Assembly: GCA_018398585.1 (NCBI GenBank)
Contig: JAGTTD010000001.1
Span: 29,767,438 to 29,831,437 of the forward strand
Source: Simmondsia chinensis
Taxonomy: Eukaryota > Streptophyta > Magnoliopsida > Caryophyllales > Simmondsiaceae
Direction of reading: 5' to 3'
Length of the DNA stretch: 64,000 nt
In this document: piece after piece, positions 27,379 to 40,200 of the stretch
Position numbering within the stretch: the first letter of the stretch is position 1
Layout of the letters: the number at the start of each line of letters is the position of its first letter
The notes under the pieces: model-generated
Databases searched by the model: none
Seen by the model: only the letters and a program-made list of their open reading frames with translations
Told to the model about the DNA's origin: nothing
Position numbers and translations under genes: made by a program

Positions 27379-30300
27379 CAGAGGTGGCCACCGGCCCGGA
27401 CCGGCCTGTTTATGGCCCTGCCCTGCCCGGGGTACCCCCGGCCGGGCCTCGGGCCTGTTTTTTTGGCCCTCAGAGCCCGGGCCCAACAGAGCCGTTGGGC
27501 TCTTTTGAATAGAGCCTTTGAACGGCTCTTTATTTTATTTTATTTTTTTAAAATTATATATTTTTTCCTATAAATACTTGAACCTCCCCAACCCATTTCC
27601 TCACCAAATCTTCAATCCTCTCTTCTCTCTCTATACATTCATCATCTCCCATCTTCTCTAACTTTGCTAATTGCAAAAATTGTGCTCTAAAGTTCGAAGT
27701 TCGTAAAGTATTTGGCTGAAGCTCGAATTTCATTGTTCTCTCGTTTCGGTAATTTTAGTATCGCAATTTTATTTGATTCGCATTTTTAGTTATATAATTT
27801 GCATTACTACTTGCATTTTATAAATACTAATCACTTATACTAATATGGCACACAACCCTTCATCATCCTCTGGAGCCGGTCGTGCTAGTTCTAGCTCTTC
27901 TCGGCTACCCAAAATCCCTAAAAGGAGTAAAATTGTCGTACTTGATACTGAAGAACGAGCTTTTATACAACCAGACCCAATACCCCCAATGCACTGATGA
28001 TAGCATAGATTATGACTTTTCACAACAACAAAATTATTATGAGTCAGGTGGTGGTGGGATTGGAGACTCACAAATTGATGAGGAACCCACCCCCACCACC
28101 AAAGCCCAGCCTGAAACTAGTACCGGTGCTAATAGGCGTACAACTAGTGGGGTATGGAAGCACTTTATCCTTAATAAGACAACTAATAAAGCAACTTGTA
28201 AATTATGTGACCCACCTAAGGATTTTAGTCATCAACCTGGCAGTCGGACGGGCACATTAAACAGACATATACTTAGGTGCCACCCCGAGCAATACCCAAA
28301 AAAGAGCCAACAACGTCTAGTACAGCAAGTGAACGGTGCACTTGCTAATTTTAGGTTCTCTCAAGAGAGCAACCGAAAGGGGCTAGCTAAATATATAATT
28401 TTGAGAGAAAGGCCTTTTAATACCGGCGAAGACCCAAATTTCGTCAACTACCTCCAACGAAATATGAACCCCGCCATTGTAAGGATTCCTCGGAACACCG
28501 TAAAGCGGGAAGCTTTTATGTTGTACCACGGGATGAAAGCTGGGGTCTTCACACATTTTGCGACGAACACGAGCATGTTCTCGTTAACGTTGGACGTATG
28601 GATTTCAAAACCCGGCCAACCTTATATGTGCATAACGGCACACTGAACCGATGAATCCTTCATCATCCAAAAGAGGATAATTCATTTTGGACTTTTAGAT
28701 TGCCCCCACAATGCCGAGGTAATTACGGGTGTGATTATGTCTGCAGTCCGCGACTGGGGCATAGAGCGACGTATCTTCAGTATTACGTTCGACAATGCTA
28801 CCAATAACACTGCAGCCGTTACACATTTAATTAGGCAAATGAGACCCATGTTAGGTGGGAAGTGTTTCCATATTCGTTGCATTTATCACATTTTGCATTT
28901 AATGGTAATTGATGGTTTAGATCTTATAAAAGCATCCCTTATCACCTTAAGATCCGTAATAATATCTGTTAAATCATCCAACACTAGAAAAAGAAAATTT
29001 AAAAATTTATGTAGGTTGCATAACATAGAATATAAACAATTTAAATTAGACTCCCAAACTAGGTGGTCGTCTACGGTAGAAATGTTAGAGCGCATTCTAT
29101 CATACAAAGACGTTCTAATGGAATACGCCCAGGAAAATCGTGCAGAATGGAGCGATTACAACCTGGCCGGTATAAATTGGGAGACAATAGATCAAATTTG
29201 TAACTTTTTTAGCATGTTTAAAGAGGAAACTACATTTTTTTCGGGTTGCTACTATCCGACCATGCCTCAAGCAATATCAAGATTGCTTGATATTGTCAAT
29301 TGGATGGTGGGTAATAAATCGAACCCCGTTTTATTCTGAACTACCTCTTACATACTGATTGGCAACTATTTAGACCCTCGTTGTAAACGCAGGGGTTTCA
29401 ACTTGTTTTGCCAACATTTTTTCAAGTATTTGCATCCTACTCTTAATATCAACACTTTCATTGCCGATGTCGATAACGACTTGCATAGTTTATTTTCTCA
29501 ATATTCCCGTCAATTAGCGTCCAATAATCCTTGTACTGCTGCAGTAGGATCTTCCACATCTAGTGGAAGTAGTTCACACACGTCATATTCGTGGAAGCTG
29601 TTGGAGCAATTTACGCCTACAGTAGCCCCCACGTCATGTGACGAGCTAGATTATTATTTGCGGACACCGATGGTCCATATTTTCAGGCCGCCGGCCAACC
29701 CGCATTTTGACCTTTTACAATGGTGGAACACAAACCAAACCCAGTATCTCGTGCTTTCCACCATGACACGTGATATACTAAGTTGTCAGGTGTCTTCAGT
29801 AGCATCGGAGTGTGCTTTTAGTCTTGGTGGTAGGTTGCTTGGAACGAAGAGGGCGGAGCTATCGCTGTCAAGCGTGGAGATGTCCGTGTGCTTGAAAGAT
29901 TGGCTACTAGCAGAGGTAAGAGATCAACAGAGAATGAAGCTGGATTCATCGAGCGATGAAGAAGACGACCGCACAACAGATACCTCAAATGATGGCCTAG
30001 ATACCCCCAAGGCGACTGATATCAACACTTTTGTATGTCAATTATTTACGTCAAAAGACGACCGCACCCCCCATATGTCAAACTTTGTGTTTTTTGATAA
30101 ACAAATTTGTACTTTTAAATATTAGGCCTCAACTGCGTTGTATTTGTACTTGTATTTGTTACGTTATTTATGTACCATTATTTTTTTTGATAAGATACTT
30201 ACCATTACTTATTGTATATTTTATTTTATTACATATATTTAACATTATTTTTTTTTGTATACTTTTGTATCTCATATTATTTATCAATGAATTACAATAA

Positions 30301-30441
30301 TTTTAGTACAAAATGACTTTGTATTATCTAAATTTTTTTTCTTTAAAAAGGCGGGCCCAGGCCCGACCCAACCCGGCCAACCCGCACTATAGCGGGCCCG
30401 GGTCGGGCCGGGCCGCCTAGCCCTCCCGTTGGCCACCTCTA
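27379..30441 (+). mobile_element. hAT DNA transposon, 3063 bp
   Basis: Perfect 8-bp target duplication ATTCTGGG (27371-27378 and 30442-30449). Termini CAGAGGTGGCCA and, on the minus strand, TAGAGGTGGCCA. Subterminal zones are GC-rich with GGCCCGG/GGGCCGGGC motifs in opposite orientation. It carries one transposase gene, now broken, and is inserted in the LINE endonuclease. Confidence 0.95.
27845..30125 (+). pseudogene. hAT transposase, broken
   Basis: The likely ATG at 27845 begins a serine-rich N-terminus that shifts frame before 27960. From there a single frame continues to 30125 with only two stops (28644-28646 and 29337-29339). Domains: BED zinc finger (GVWKHFILNK, C-x2-C at CKLC, HILRCH); RNase H-like catalytic core with SLTLDVWISK, ITFDNATNN and TRWSSTVEML; C-terminal hAT dimerisation domain with LLQWW, VASECAFSLGGR and VCLKDW. 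The first stop falls where the family normally has tryptophan. The middle near 29340 is shortened. It would catalyse cut-and-paste transposition if intact; here it is inactive. Confidence 0.9.
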
Positions 30442-30449
30442 ATTCTGGG

Positions 30450-32870
30450 AGGACTTAGACACAACGATGCAAGGAATACCCCAAACTGAACAAGTGATGA
30501 TTGGTGGGGATTTTGATGGGCACGTTGGCATGACTGAGGATGGTTACGCATCATACCATGGAGGTATTGGTTTTGGAACCAGGAACGTGGAGGGTAAAAC
30601 CCTCCTAGATTTTGCGGTCACTTACGACATAACGGTGGCCAACACCTTCTTTAAAAAGCGTGATGAACACATCATCACGTATCGAAGCGGTGGGACAAGG
30701 ACACAGATTGACTACATACTCTTAAGGAAAACGGCACAAAGGAATTACAAGGATTGTAAGGTTACGCTTGGAGAAGACCTTTTTACACAACACAGGGTGT
30801 TGTGGGCTAATATAGAGGCCAAGCAGAGGGGCAAAACAACTAGCAAACCAGCCAAGACACATACTTGCTGGAGGGATTTGAAGGGAGAGAAGTATAAAGT
30901 GTACAAGGAAAGAGCGGTGTCTGAGCTCGTGTGGGAATGCGAGGGAGATACTAACCAGATGTGGAACCAACTACCCTAAAAGATTAGAGGGCTAGCATGG
31001 GAAGTTCTGGGTGTGTCAAAGGGAGGGGTGCCAAGCGACAGAAAGTCCTGGTGGTGGTGCGAAGGGGTCCAAGCGAAGATTAAAGCCAAACGGGACTATT
31101 TCAAGGAGCGGGTCCGCAGTGGAGATAAGGACAAGCGACATCAGTATCAACAAGCCAGGAAAGAAGCTAAAAGAGCCGTCAGAGAAGCACTATCAAGAGT
31201 GTATGAGGAGTTCTACAAGAGGCTGGAGACTAAGGAGGGAGCTAGAGATATATATAAAATTGCCAAGGCAAGAGAAAGGAGGACAAGGGACTTGGACCAA
31301 GTGCAGTGCATAAGAGGGGAAGATGGACATGTGCTTGTGGATAAGCAACGAATTAAAGCTAGGTGGAGAGCCTACTTCCACGATCTGTTCAATGAGCAGG
31401 GGGATACAGAGATATCCCTTGGTGATCTTCAAACATCTTAGGACCACCAGAGCCACTGTAATTACAGGAAAATTAGCCGTGAGGAAGTCACGGAAGCCCT
31501 ACAACATATGGGTAGGGGTAAAGCAGTTAGCCCAGATGGTATACCCATAGAAGTATGGAAATGCCTCGGACTGAAGGGCTTCAGTTGGTTGACTAAATTA
31601 TTTAACCAAATCCTCAAGGGGGAGAAGATGCCCGACGAATGGAAGAAGAGCACATTAATCCCAATCTATAAGAACTAAGACGACATCCAAAGCTGCGCCA
31701 ACTATCGGGGCATCAAACTAATGTGCCACACGCTGAAGTTGTGGGATCGGGTCATAGAGAGGAGGTTGCGACTACAAATAGAGGTATCCGAGAACCAATT
31801 TCGATTTATGCCGAGAAGATTAACAGTAGAAGCCATCGAAATCCTAAGGCGGACGACAGAGCACTGCAGGGAGAGACAAAAGGACTTACACATGGTTTTC
31901 GTTGATCTGGAGAAAGCATTTGATAGAGTGCCAAGGGAGGTTTTATGGAGGATTTTGGATAGGAAAAGCATCCCCATGCTATATATACGGGCCATTAGAG
32001 ACATGTATGAGGATGCACAGACTAGGGTACGCACAGTGGAAGGGGAGACAGACGTGTTCCCGATAAAAGTCGGGGTGCACCAAGGATCTGCCTTGAGCCC
32101 CTATCTATTCATTCTGGTAATGGATGAGCTCACTAGGAACATCCAAGGAGGTGTACCTTGGTGTATGCTTTTCGCAAATGACATAGTACTGGTGGGGGAA
32201 TTGCGGGAAGAGGTCGATGAGAAGCTAGAATTGTGGAGAAGGGCATTGGAATCGAAGGGCTTACGACTGAGTAGATCTAAGACCGAGTACATGGAGCTTA
32301 AGTTCGATCCCTCCACCACGCCTAGCAGAGAAGACGTCAAGATTGAATCGGACCCTATATAAAGAAAGGAGAGTTTCAGATACTTGGGATCCATGATACA
32401 GCACAACGGCAAAGTTGACGAGGATGTCAACAACCGGATTAAAGTAGGATGGCATAAATGGAGAATGGCCTCAGCAGTACTGTGCGATGGAAAGTTTCCC
32501 TCAAAGCTAAAGGGAAGATACTATAAAACAACATCATGCACAGAAAATTAAGATGGCGGAGATGAGGATGAGGCGGTGGATGTGCGGACACACAAGGAAG
32601 GATAGGATCAGGAACGATGTCATAAGAGGTGAATTGGGTGTGGCCTCCATTGAGGATAAATTAAGGGAGCAACGTTTGAGGTGGTTTGGACATGTTAAAA
32701 GGAGGCCGAGCACCTCTCCAGTCAGGAGATGTGAGTAGCCCCGAACGACGCTAGGCAGGAGAGGGAGAGGTAGGCCAAAGAAGAGATGGTTGGCGACGAT
32801 CATACAAGACCTTACCCACCTAAACCTACGGGAGGAGATGGCCTTAAATAGAGCCAATTGAGGGCTAGCA
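30450..32870 (+). pseudogene. RTE LINE endonuclease C-half, reverse transcriptase and C-terminal region
   Basis: The endonuclease resumes with MIGGDFDGHVG and GGTRTQIDYILLRK. Then comes a basic linker and the [56 protein letters not shown]. The catalytic box reads FAND at 32171-32182 where active RTs have FADD/YADD. The same frame is used throughout to 32362, broken by TAA at 30977, 31439 and 31676. A frameshift precedes the C-terminal part ([12 protein letters not shown], 32553-32738). Removing the hAT and one target copy (3071 bp) restores phase with the N-terminal half. Confidence 0.88.
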
Positions 32871-33104
32871 TAGGAGTAGCAGATGTAGCGGCTTAGAGCA
32901 CGGTAGCCCAGCCTTTTGTGCTATCACTAGTATTCTAGGCATTTGGGTAGTCCAGATTCACTGCACTTTTGTATGATCTGTTCTCTGATTGATTATCTAT
33001 TTACTGCCTATTTCCTTGCCTTTATTAGCCTAACTTTCCCCTGCTTATATGCTTTTTTGCTCTCTTGATGCCCAGGCTGCAAGGTTTCATTGCTACCGAC
33101 AAGC

Positions 33105-33237
33105 ATATCAGGTTGGGGGTCCTTAGAAACAGCCTCCCTTTAGGGCAGCCCCGGAAGGGGGAAGGCTGCGTACATCTATCCCCAGATCCTGCTGATGCGG
33201 GAGCCCTTTGAGGCACTGGGCTGTTCTTGTTGTTGTA
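33105..33237 (+). repeat. RTE LINE 3' tail (reference copy in this window)
   Basis: Begins ATCAGGTTGGGGGTCC and includes AAGGCTGCGTACATCTA and GAGGCACTGGGCTG, ending TTGTTGTTGTA. The same tail terminates the three SINEs and the fragments at 22473, 50409, 59347 and 61389. Confidence 0.9.
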
Positions 33238-33587
33238 TAGTAAAAATATTATAAATTTAGAAGACAATAAAATAATTTTTTTAAAATTTCTATAAAAAAT
33301 ACTATACGAGAAAATAAAATAATTTTTTCAAAAATAAATTCTAAAATCATATTAAAAATTTAACTAAAAAATATAGGAAATTAAAAATTTGAAAATAAAT
33401 ACTAAAAAAAATGTTTTTTTAATATTGAAAAATTAAATTTAAAATTATTATTATATTTTTTCATACTTTTTCCAAAAAAATATCTTTTACAATTTTTTCA
33501 AATTTCTTAGTTTCATACTTTTTTATTTTAAATCTAATCAAAAAGATACTTTTTGTTTTGAAATTTATGAAGTTTAATAACAAAGTT

Positions 33588-33589
<2 letters not shown>

Positions 33590-33652
<63 letters not shown>
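33590..33652. repeat. Poly-G tract, 63 bases
   Basis: 63 consecutive G, then T and six more G. It lies in the right inverted arm between two repeat units; the left arm has no matching run. Confidence 0.9.
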
Positions 33653-33653
<1 letters not shown>

Positions 33654-33659
33654 GGGGGG

Positions 33660-33886
33660 AGTTGTGTATAATAACAAAGTTTGGGAGGCTATTTTATGAA
33701 ATTAAAAGTACAGGGGGTGTGTCGTGTTAATTTACAAAGTTCAGGGGCCTATCTTTTGAAATTGAAAGTGCAGGGGTATGGTGTGTTTAATTGCAAAGTT
33801 TAGGGGGCTATTGTTCAAAATTAAAAGTACAGGGGGTGTATTGTGATTAATTGCAAAGTTCAGAGGGTCTTACTATATCTTGCCCC
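33660..33886. repeat. Right inverted arm with ~60-bp tandem repeats
   Basis: Units such as AAAGTACAGGGGGTGTGTCG and CAAAGTTCAGGGGCCTATC are the reverse complement of the left arm units. Confidence 0.75.
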
Positions 33887-33894
33887 AATTAAAT

Positions 33895-34272
33895 ACTCCT
33901 TTTATCATTGATATTTAGTACTTGCATGTGCTTTCTATACGAAGGGGGTTTGAATCCATGTTTACTTAGGGTGAACATGCCTAAGAAATGATAATTAATA
34001 TTATTTCAATCAAAAATTAATATTTAATTTTTAATTTTGGATTTGAATTGAACAATTTTAATTGTACAAGGATTTAATTGACATAATTAAGTTCAAGTCT
34101 AATTTGACAAAGTAAGCAAAATATAAGGATTGATAATCTTAATTAAAAGTTGAGTTGTGACTTAAAACTTACTTTTCCTTCTAATAGGTACGTTATCTTT
34201 ACTTGGCAAAAAATATTCCGATTTTACAAAAATTATTTCCAAACCTATGTGATTTTTTTAGAAATTACATTT
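33895..34272. other. AT-rich spacer, nothing recognised
   Basis: No coding or repeat-end signal found between the long-TIR element and the Copia LTR fragment. Confidence 0.4.
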
Positions 34273-34505
34273 TGTTATAAAACTAGGGACGTATTATACT
34301 CAACAGAACGAAAATAAAAATACAAGCTCAAATATAATCATATAAAATAGTAAGTATTTTATTCTAGAACTTAGGAACTAGATAAAGTTTTTTCTCTTTT
34401 CCAAATATATCTCACGTTTCACTTCATTCTTTCTCAATTGCACTTCATCTTTTACGGGCACACAAATATATATACATACAAAGGCATGTGGTTAGTCACC
34501 ATGTA
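34273..34505 (-). repeat. Copia LTR, partial copy
   Basis: Starts TGTTATAAAACTAGGGAC on the + strand and parallels 37023-37218 plus 42460-42510. Only about 233 bases of the LTR's terminal part remain; it joins directly to the integrase remnant. Confidence 0.75.
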
Positions 34506-36261
34506 GTTCAAGATATTTTATAATTGACGGAGATTCAGTGCGGCAGGATGTAATATAGCGTGCCCCCATGCAGAGCTACGCAATTTCGTTTTCATGAGCA
34601 ATGGTCTAGAAATTACTTGCAGACGTTTGATCAAAGATTCTACAAGACCATTTTGTATATGTTGGTGGCCCACAGGGTTGTCAATTGTAATCTCAATTGA
34701 CATACAATAGTCATTAAAAGTTTGGGATGTGAATTCTCTTACATTATCAAGACAAATCTTTTTGACCGTATAATTAAGTAATTGAGCTCGTAATCGGATT
34801 ATTTGTGCAAGGAGACCAGCAAATGCCACATTGCGAGTAGATAATAGACAAACATGTCACCAACGTGTTGAGGCATCTATTAATACCATAAAATATCGAA
34901 ATGGTCTACTTGATGGAATAATAGCCCCACATATGTCTTCTTGCATTCTTTCTGAAAATGTAGGAGATTCAACCCTTATTTTAGTTGGAGATGGCCTAAT
35001 AATCATTTTACCTTGAGCACAAACAGCATATAGAATTTCATCAGGTGAAAAAATCTTCTGGTTCTTTAATTAATGTCTATGAGAACTTTCAATGATTTTT
35101 CTTATCATTGTTACACTTGGATGGCCTAATCAGTCATGCCATAAGGTGAATGTTTTGTAATCAGTTAACTTCTAGTTAACCACTATATTTGATTCAATTG
35201 GGTTTATATAAGTATAATATAACCTAGAAGAAATTGCTGACAATTTTTTTGCTTTGTTCTTTCTTCCTAAGGTAAGCGATGTAATATAAAGATATTCTTT
35301 ATTATCCTCATTTATTGTCTCAATATGATAACCATTGTGATGAATATCTGAAAATTGATCAAGTTTCTCTGTGATCTACTAGAAAATAGAGCATCGTTTA
35401 TGCTTACTTTTGTTCCTCCAGGAAGCAAAACATGTGCTTTTCTGGAGCCTTCAACTAAATATGAAACACCCAATATTGTATTAACATTCGCTTCAGCTAA
35501 TCATAGCTGAGAAAAATATATTCTGCTTTTTAGGACAATATGTGTTGCCGTACTGTCAGCTAGATATAAATCTCTACCATTAACCAAATTCATGTTTCTT
35601 CAACTATAGAATACAAATGTATTAGTGGAACCTTATTTATGTTACGCATTAATAAAATTATAAGACTATAATGAATAAAGTATTTCAAAGTGACTATAAT
35701 ATAATAATACATTTAAATTTTACTTTATAAATATAATTGATAAAGCTTAATTTTATTGGAAATAACCCATTAAGATGAAATATCAAAAATATAATATTGT
35801 ACTAAATTACACACACCAAAATGATATTATTCCATTAAAAGTAAACAAATTTTGGTACAAGAGACATAACTGAAACATCAAAACTTCAGTCCAGTTTAAC
35901 ATTTTCATTGCTTATCAAATGATAAATTCTCCCACTTACATCCTCAAAGAAATAAGAAACATCAAGATGTGTCACATTAAGTGGGGAATGATCTTCAGTA
36001 AAGTTTGTTTCTGCATGTTTTCTTTTCTTTTTCAATGATGCTTAATAAAGAATCACCAGATGTTCAGCCGTACGACAGGTACGTGCCCAGTGACCTTTCA
36101 TACCACGACGATAGCAATTTTTCCTCGTCTTTTGACGAATTTTGTTGATGGGTTTTCTCCCTTTTATATTTTCCTTCAACGTTGCCAGACTTCTTAAACG
36201 TAGGTCCATTTTGATTACCATGGTACCAGTTATTATGACCACGGCTATAACCACGCCCACA

Positions 36262-36300
<39 letters not shown>

Positions 36301-36890
36301 GCGGCCACGGTTATATGTATCATTGTCGTGGGACGTAGCATTCACTTCAGAGAATGGCTCTGACCCAGTTGGTTGTGACTGATGATTTTTCATTAACAGT
36401 TCATTGTTTTGTTCAGCAGTAAGAAGACATAAGATTAACTCTGAGTATTTTCTAAAATTTCGCTCTCGATATTGCTGCTACAGGAGCATATTCAGGACAC
36501 AAAAGTAGAGAATGTTTTCTGTAACATATCTTCCTCAGTAATATTTTTCCCCTATAATTTTAGTCGGGATGTAATGCTAAATACTGCAGAGTTAGACTCG
36601 CTGACGATTTTAAAATCTTGCAACTGCAGGTGAATCCATCCATAGCGAGCTTTAGGGAAAATCACATATTTTTTATGATCAAACCTCTCCTTTAAATTCA
36701 GCCAAAGGACAAGCGAGTCTTTAACAGTAAGATATTCGGCTTTCAATCCCTCATGGATATGATGCCTTAGAAATATCATTGCTCTGGCACGATCTTGCAG
36801 GGATGCGCTATTTTCCCTTTTAATTGTGTCTCCGATATTCATAGCATCAAGGTGAATCTCAACATTATGGGTCCAAGGCAAATAATTTTT
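34506..36890 (-). pseudogene. Copia Gag-protease-integrase remnant
   Basis: On the minus strand from high to low coordinates: Gag with EIHLDAMNIGDTIK and LWLNLKERFDHKK (36552-36881); an RGG-like stretch of alternating Gly-Arg and a zinc knuckle CYRRGMKGHWARTC in which the second Cys is Arg (36064-36393); a protease trace, DLYLADSTATHIVL (about 35540-35580); and the integrase core ICLDNVREFTSQTFNDYC, QNGLVESLIKRLQ (34518-34829). Many stops lie between them. It ends within the integrase, where it joins LTR sequence, so RT and RNase H were deleted on this side. Confidence 0.85.
36258..36310 (-). repeat. (GGTCGT)n-type microsatellite inside Copia gag
   Basis: Repeats of CCACGA on the + strand; on the minus strand they code for alternating Gly-Arg before the zinc knuckle. 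Confidence 0.85.
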
Positions 36891-37002
36891 TTTTTTCTAG
36901 TTATATCAAGAGCAGTAAACTCAAGCTAGTAAGATACATTGAAAATCACAAAGATTAGGAAATAATACCTTACCCCAGGTATATAATGATTTTCAACTAG
37001 CT

Positions 37003-37022
37003 AAAGACTCATGCTGATAGCG
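37003..37022 (-). other. Copia primer-binding region
   Basis: On the minus strand the LTR end TATAACA is followed by CGCTATCAGCATGAGTC, near the usual TATCAGCACGAG-type site of this Copia group, with a few substitutions. Confidence 0.55.
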
Positions 37023-37263
37023 TGTTATAAAATTAGGGACATATTATACTCAACATAACGAGAATAGAAATACAAACTCTAATATCATTAAAGAAAATAG
37101 CAACTATTTTATTCTAGAACTCAAGAACCAAATAAAGTTTTTTTTTTTTTATCTCTCTTTTCCAAATATATCTCACGTTTCATTTCATTCTTTCTCAATA
37201 TTGCACTTCATCATTTACTTTTTTTTTTTTTTTTTAATGATGGTAAAAACGAGAGGAAAAGCC

Positions 37264-40200
37264 TCAGTGATTCCCTTGAAGAAAGGGACGGCCTGAGGCA
37301 TCATCTCGAGAAATCCGGCAGAGCATGGAGGGGGGATCAAGCGTCTCTGGATGAAACCCCACTCTTGAGTAACTCTGGCTCTCCATGAAATCCACTGCTT
37401 TATTGGCTTCTCTGAAGACATGGTTGAACTTGACAAGGATGTCTGTCGAACAGGTTCTCCTAATATCTTCCACAATCATACAAATGGCATTTGGACAGTC
37501 GTAGAGGCCCAAAAGGGTGCGAATGACAACCTCATTATCCCCTTCTAGAACGATTTTTCTCCCCCCTTTTGAGACGGCCTCCCACAGACCATCCCTGGAA
37601 GCCACAGCTTTATCTATAAGAATGGGGGCATTACCCATCCTCCTAAGCCCAGAAGAGATAATCTTCCCACTGCAATCACGGATGACAAAACCTGCACCTG
37701 CCTTAGCTCCCCGCTTCGAGCCATCGAAATTGACTTTGGCCCAACCTTGCTCCGGAGGAGACCAGTAGACCAATAAATTACCCCTCCTTTTGCAAGAGGT
37801 GGCTCGATCACCTTCATAGCCCTCGTCCAGCTTATTTCTATAATGTCATTCCAGAACCATAGAACGGGCTCTGTTAATGGTCTGATCTGGATTCGGTCTT
37901 TCTCTTCTGAAAACCGCCGCACTTCTGTCTTTCCATATATACCAGCAGCCAACCACAAATCTTTCCATTCCACATTTCCCCTTCCTTGCTCTTATTTCGT
38001 CCACAAAAACAGTGTGGGAGGGAGGAGGAATGCTCCAATAAGCGTTACTAGCCCTCTTCCACACAGCTTTAGCATGGGGACATGAAAGAAGGAGGTGGGA
38101 GGCATACTCCCCCCCGCCCCCCCCGCCGCCTCGCACAGCCTACAGTGGGAATCCCAGTCAGGGATTCTTTTTCTCATTTGGGATCCGGTTGCTAGATAGT
38201 TGTTCAAGGCTTGCCAAAGGAAAACCTTAATCTTTGGCTGGATGTTAAGGTCCCAGATCCACTTGAATTCCCAACCCCTTCTTGACTCCCAGCTTAAGTT
38301 ATGAGCCATCCAGGTGGTAGATTTAACAGTGAAGGATCTTGAGCTTGTGAACCCCCAACACAGTTGATCCTCTATCCTATTTTTCGGAATAGGCACCCCT
38401 AGAATTTCATTTAGATAATCTGGGGGGGCCATTCTTTCAAGCTTCGTGATGTTCCATTCCCCATTGGTAATGAAATCCCCTACTCTGAGGGACATATCGG
38501 CACCACCAAGGTCCCCCGTGAGGTTCTCTATTAAAGGACCAGTTGAGACCCACCAGTCGTACCAAAAGCTAACTTTATTTCCATCCCAATTCTCCATTTG
38601 AGCCTTTCCTTAGGTTGTGAGCGGAATCAAGAATAGCCTTCCAAGCTGGAGAATCAACACTCCTCCTCAAATAGTCAAACATAGATTTCCCCTTCAGATA
38701 TTTACTCTTCACACATCTGACCCACGCTTTATCTTCATTCATTAGGATTCTCCAACCAAGCTTGCATAAGAATGCCTGGTTGACCGCCTCCATCTTTCTC
38801 AAACCAAGGCTCCCTGCACTTTTAGGCTTATTGATGTTGCTTTATGCCGCAATGTTCATCCCCTTATTTCCATCCTTGTTCCATAAGAACTGTCGACTTA
38901 TTTTATCACCCTGCTTGCAAACCGATTTTGGAAGTTTGAAACATTGCATCACGTGGCTCGGCATAGACTCCACGGGTAACTGGATGAGAGTAGCCCTTCT
39001 TGCTTTTGACAGGTGACCTGCCTTCCATCGGGAAACTCTCGTTTCCATTCTAGTTAGTAAATCACCTGCCACCTATGAAAGGAAGCGCCCTGTCCCGAAA
39101 TTACATCCGAGGTACCTTCCTAGCGCATTGTTGATTGGTACTTGCAAGATATCCCTGATCCTTTGTCTCTGGGCTCTGTCAAGATTCCTAGATACAATGA
39201 CCAGGGATTTCTCCTGGTTTATTTTCATCCCCGAGTCATGACCGAACTGATCCACTTCCCTCTGAAGCCGCAGGATATCCTCGATCTTAGCCTTACAGAA
39301 GAGAAGACTGTCATCTGTGAAGAATAAGCATGGAAGAGGCTCGCATCCTCTCGCAATTCGAATTCCGATTCCGGACTTCTTTTCCTTGGTTAGCTCTTGC
39401 AAATTGGATGCCAGAACCTCGAGGCAGAGAATGAACAGGTAGGGGGACAAAGGGTCCCCTTGTCAAGCCCTCTAGACGAGGCAAATAATCCCATTGGTTT
39501 GTCATCAATGAGGATAGAAAAGGATGTGGATGTCACACACTCCATCATCCAACCCACCCATTTCTCATGGAATCCCAGTTGTCTGAGAGTGCTTTCTAAG
39601 AAAGCCCATTTGACCCTGTCGTAAGCTTTTTCCATATCTATTTTGGCCGCTGCCCAACCCGATTTTCCCTGTTTTTTCTTGAAACTGGACATTACCTCAT
39701 GTGCAATCACAATATTATCCTGAATTGCTCTCCCCAGAACAAAGGCGGCCTGCCACTAACTCACAACTTTGGGCAGAACCTGTTTTAACCTGTTAGCAAG
39801 AACCTTGGCAATGATTTTATACAACACATTACAAAGACTAATAGGTGTAAAGTGATTTACTGTTTGAGGCCCATCAACTTTGGGAATTAGGGTAATGAAT
39901 GTGTGGTTCACTTCCCGAAGAAGAGAGCCACCAATAAGGGTGGCTTTGATAGCCTAACAGGTATCTCTACCCACAAGGTCCCAGTAGGTCTGAAAGAAAA
40001 ATGCCAAGAACCCGTCAGGGCTCGGCGTCTTGGGGAGGTTCATTTCAAAAAGGGCACTTCTAGTTTCTTCATCCGTGACATCAGCAATTAGGCGGTTATT
40101 ATCTTCTTCTGAAATCTTTGCCCCCAGCCTAGCGATGGAGGGGAAATGGGATCTAGGTCCACTAGATTTGAACCTTGCCTTAAACTCCCTAATGAAAGTA

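Larger units (their letters stand above)
26741..33240 (+). mobile_element. RTE-clade LINE, decayed, interrupted by a hAT
   Basis: Contains an AP-endonuclease-like domain, RTE reverse transcriptase and the family 3' tail with TTGTTGTTGTA end at about 33237. The 5' border is uncertain (26741-26925), because no target duplication could be found. It lies inside the long-TIR element and is itself split by the hAT at 27379. RTE LINEs move by nicking target DNA and copying their RNA from the 3' end. This copy has stop codons and a changed catalytic site and should be inactive. Confidence 0.85.
26157..33886. mobile_element. Long-terminal-inverted-repeat DNA element hosting an RTE LINE and a hAT
   Basis: The left end GGGAAAAATATAGTAAGACT and the minus-strand right end GGGGCAAGATATAGTAAGAC open inverted arms of at least 250 bases, flanked by the perfect octamer AATTAAAT (26149-26156 and 33887-33894). 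Each arm is built of about 60-bp repeats such as CCCTGTACTTTCAATTTCAT and GAACTTTGTAAATTAACACA. Arms are about 26157-26740 and 33241-33886; everything between is the nested LINE. No transposase of its own is visible. Long arms suggest a Mutator-like element, but the duplication is 8 rather than 9 bp, so the superfamily is open. Confidence 0.75.

Noticed and set aside
36142..36363. Threonine-repeat protein on the + strand
   Set aside because: It is the antisense of the Gly-Arg repeat in Copia gag.
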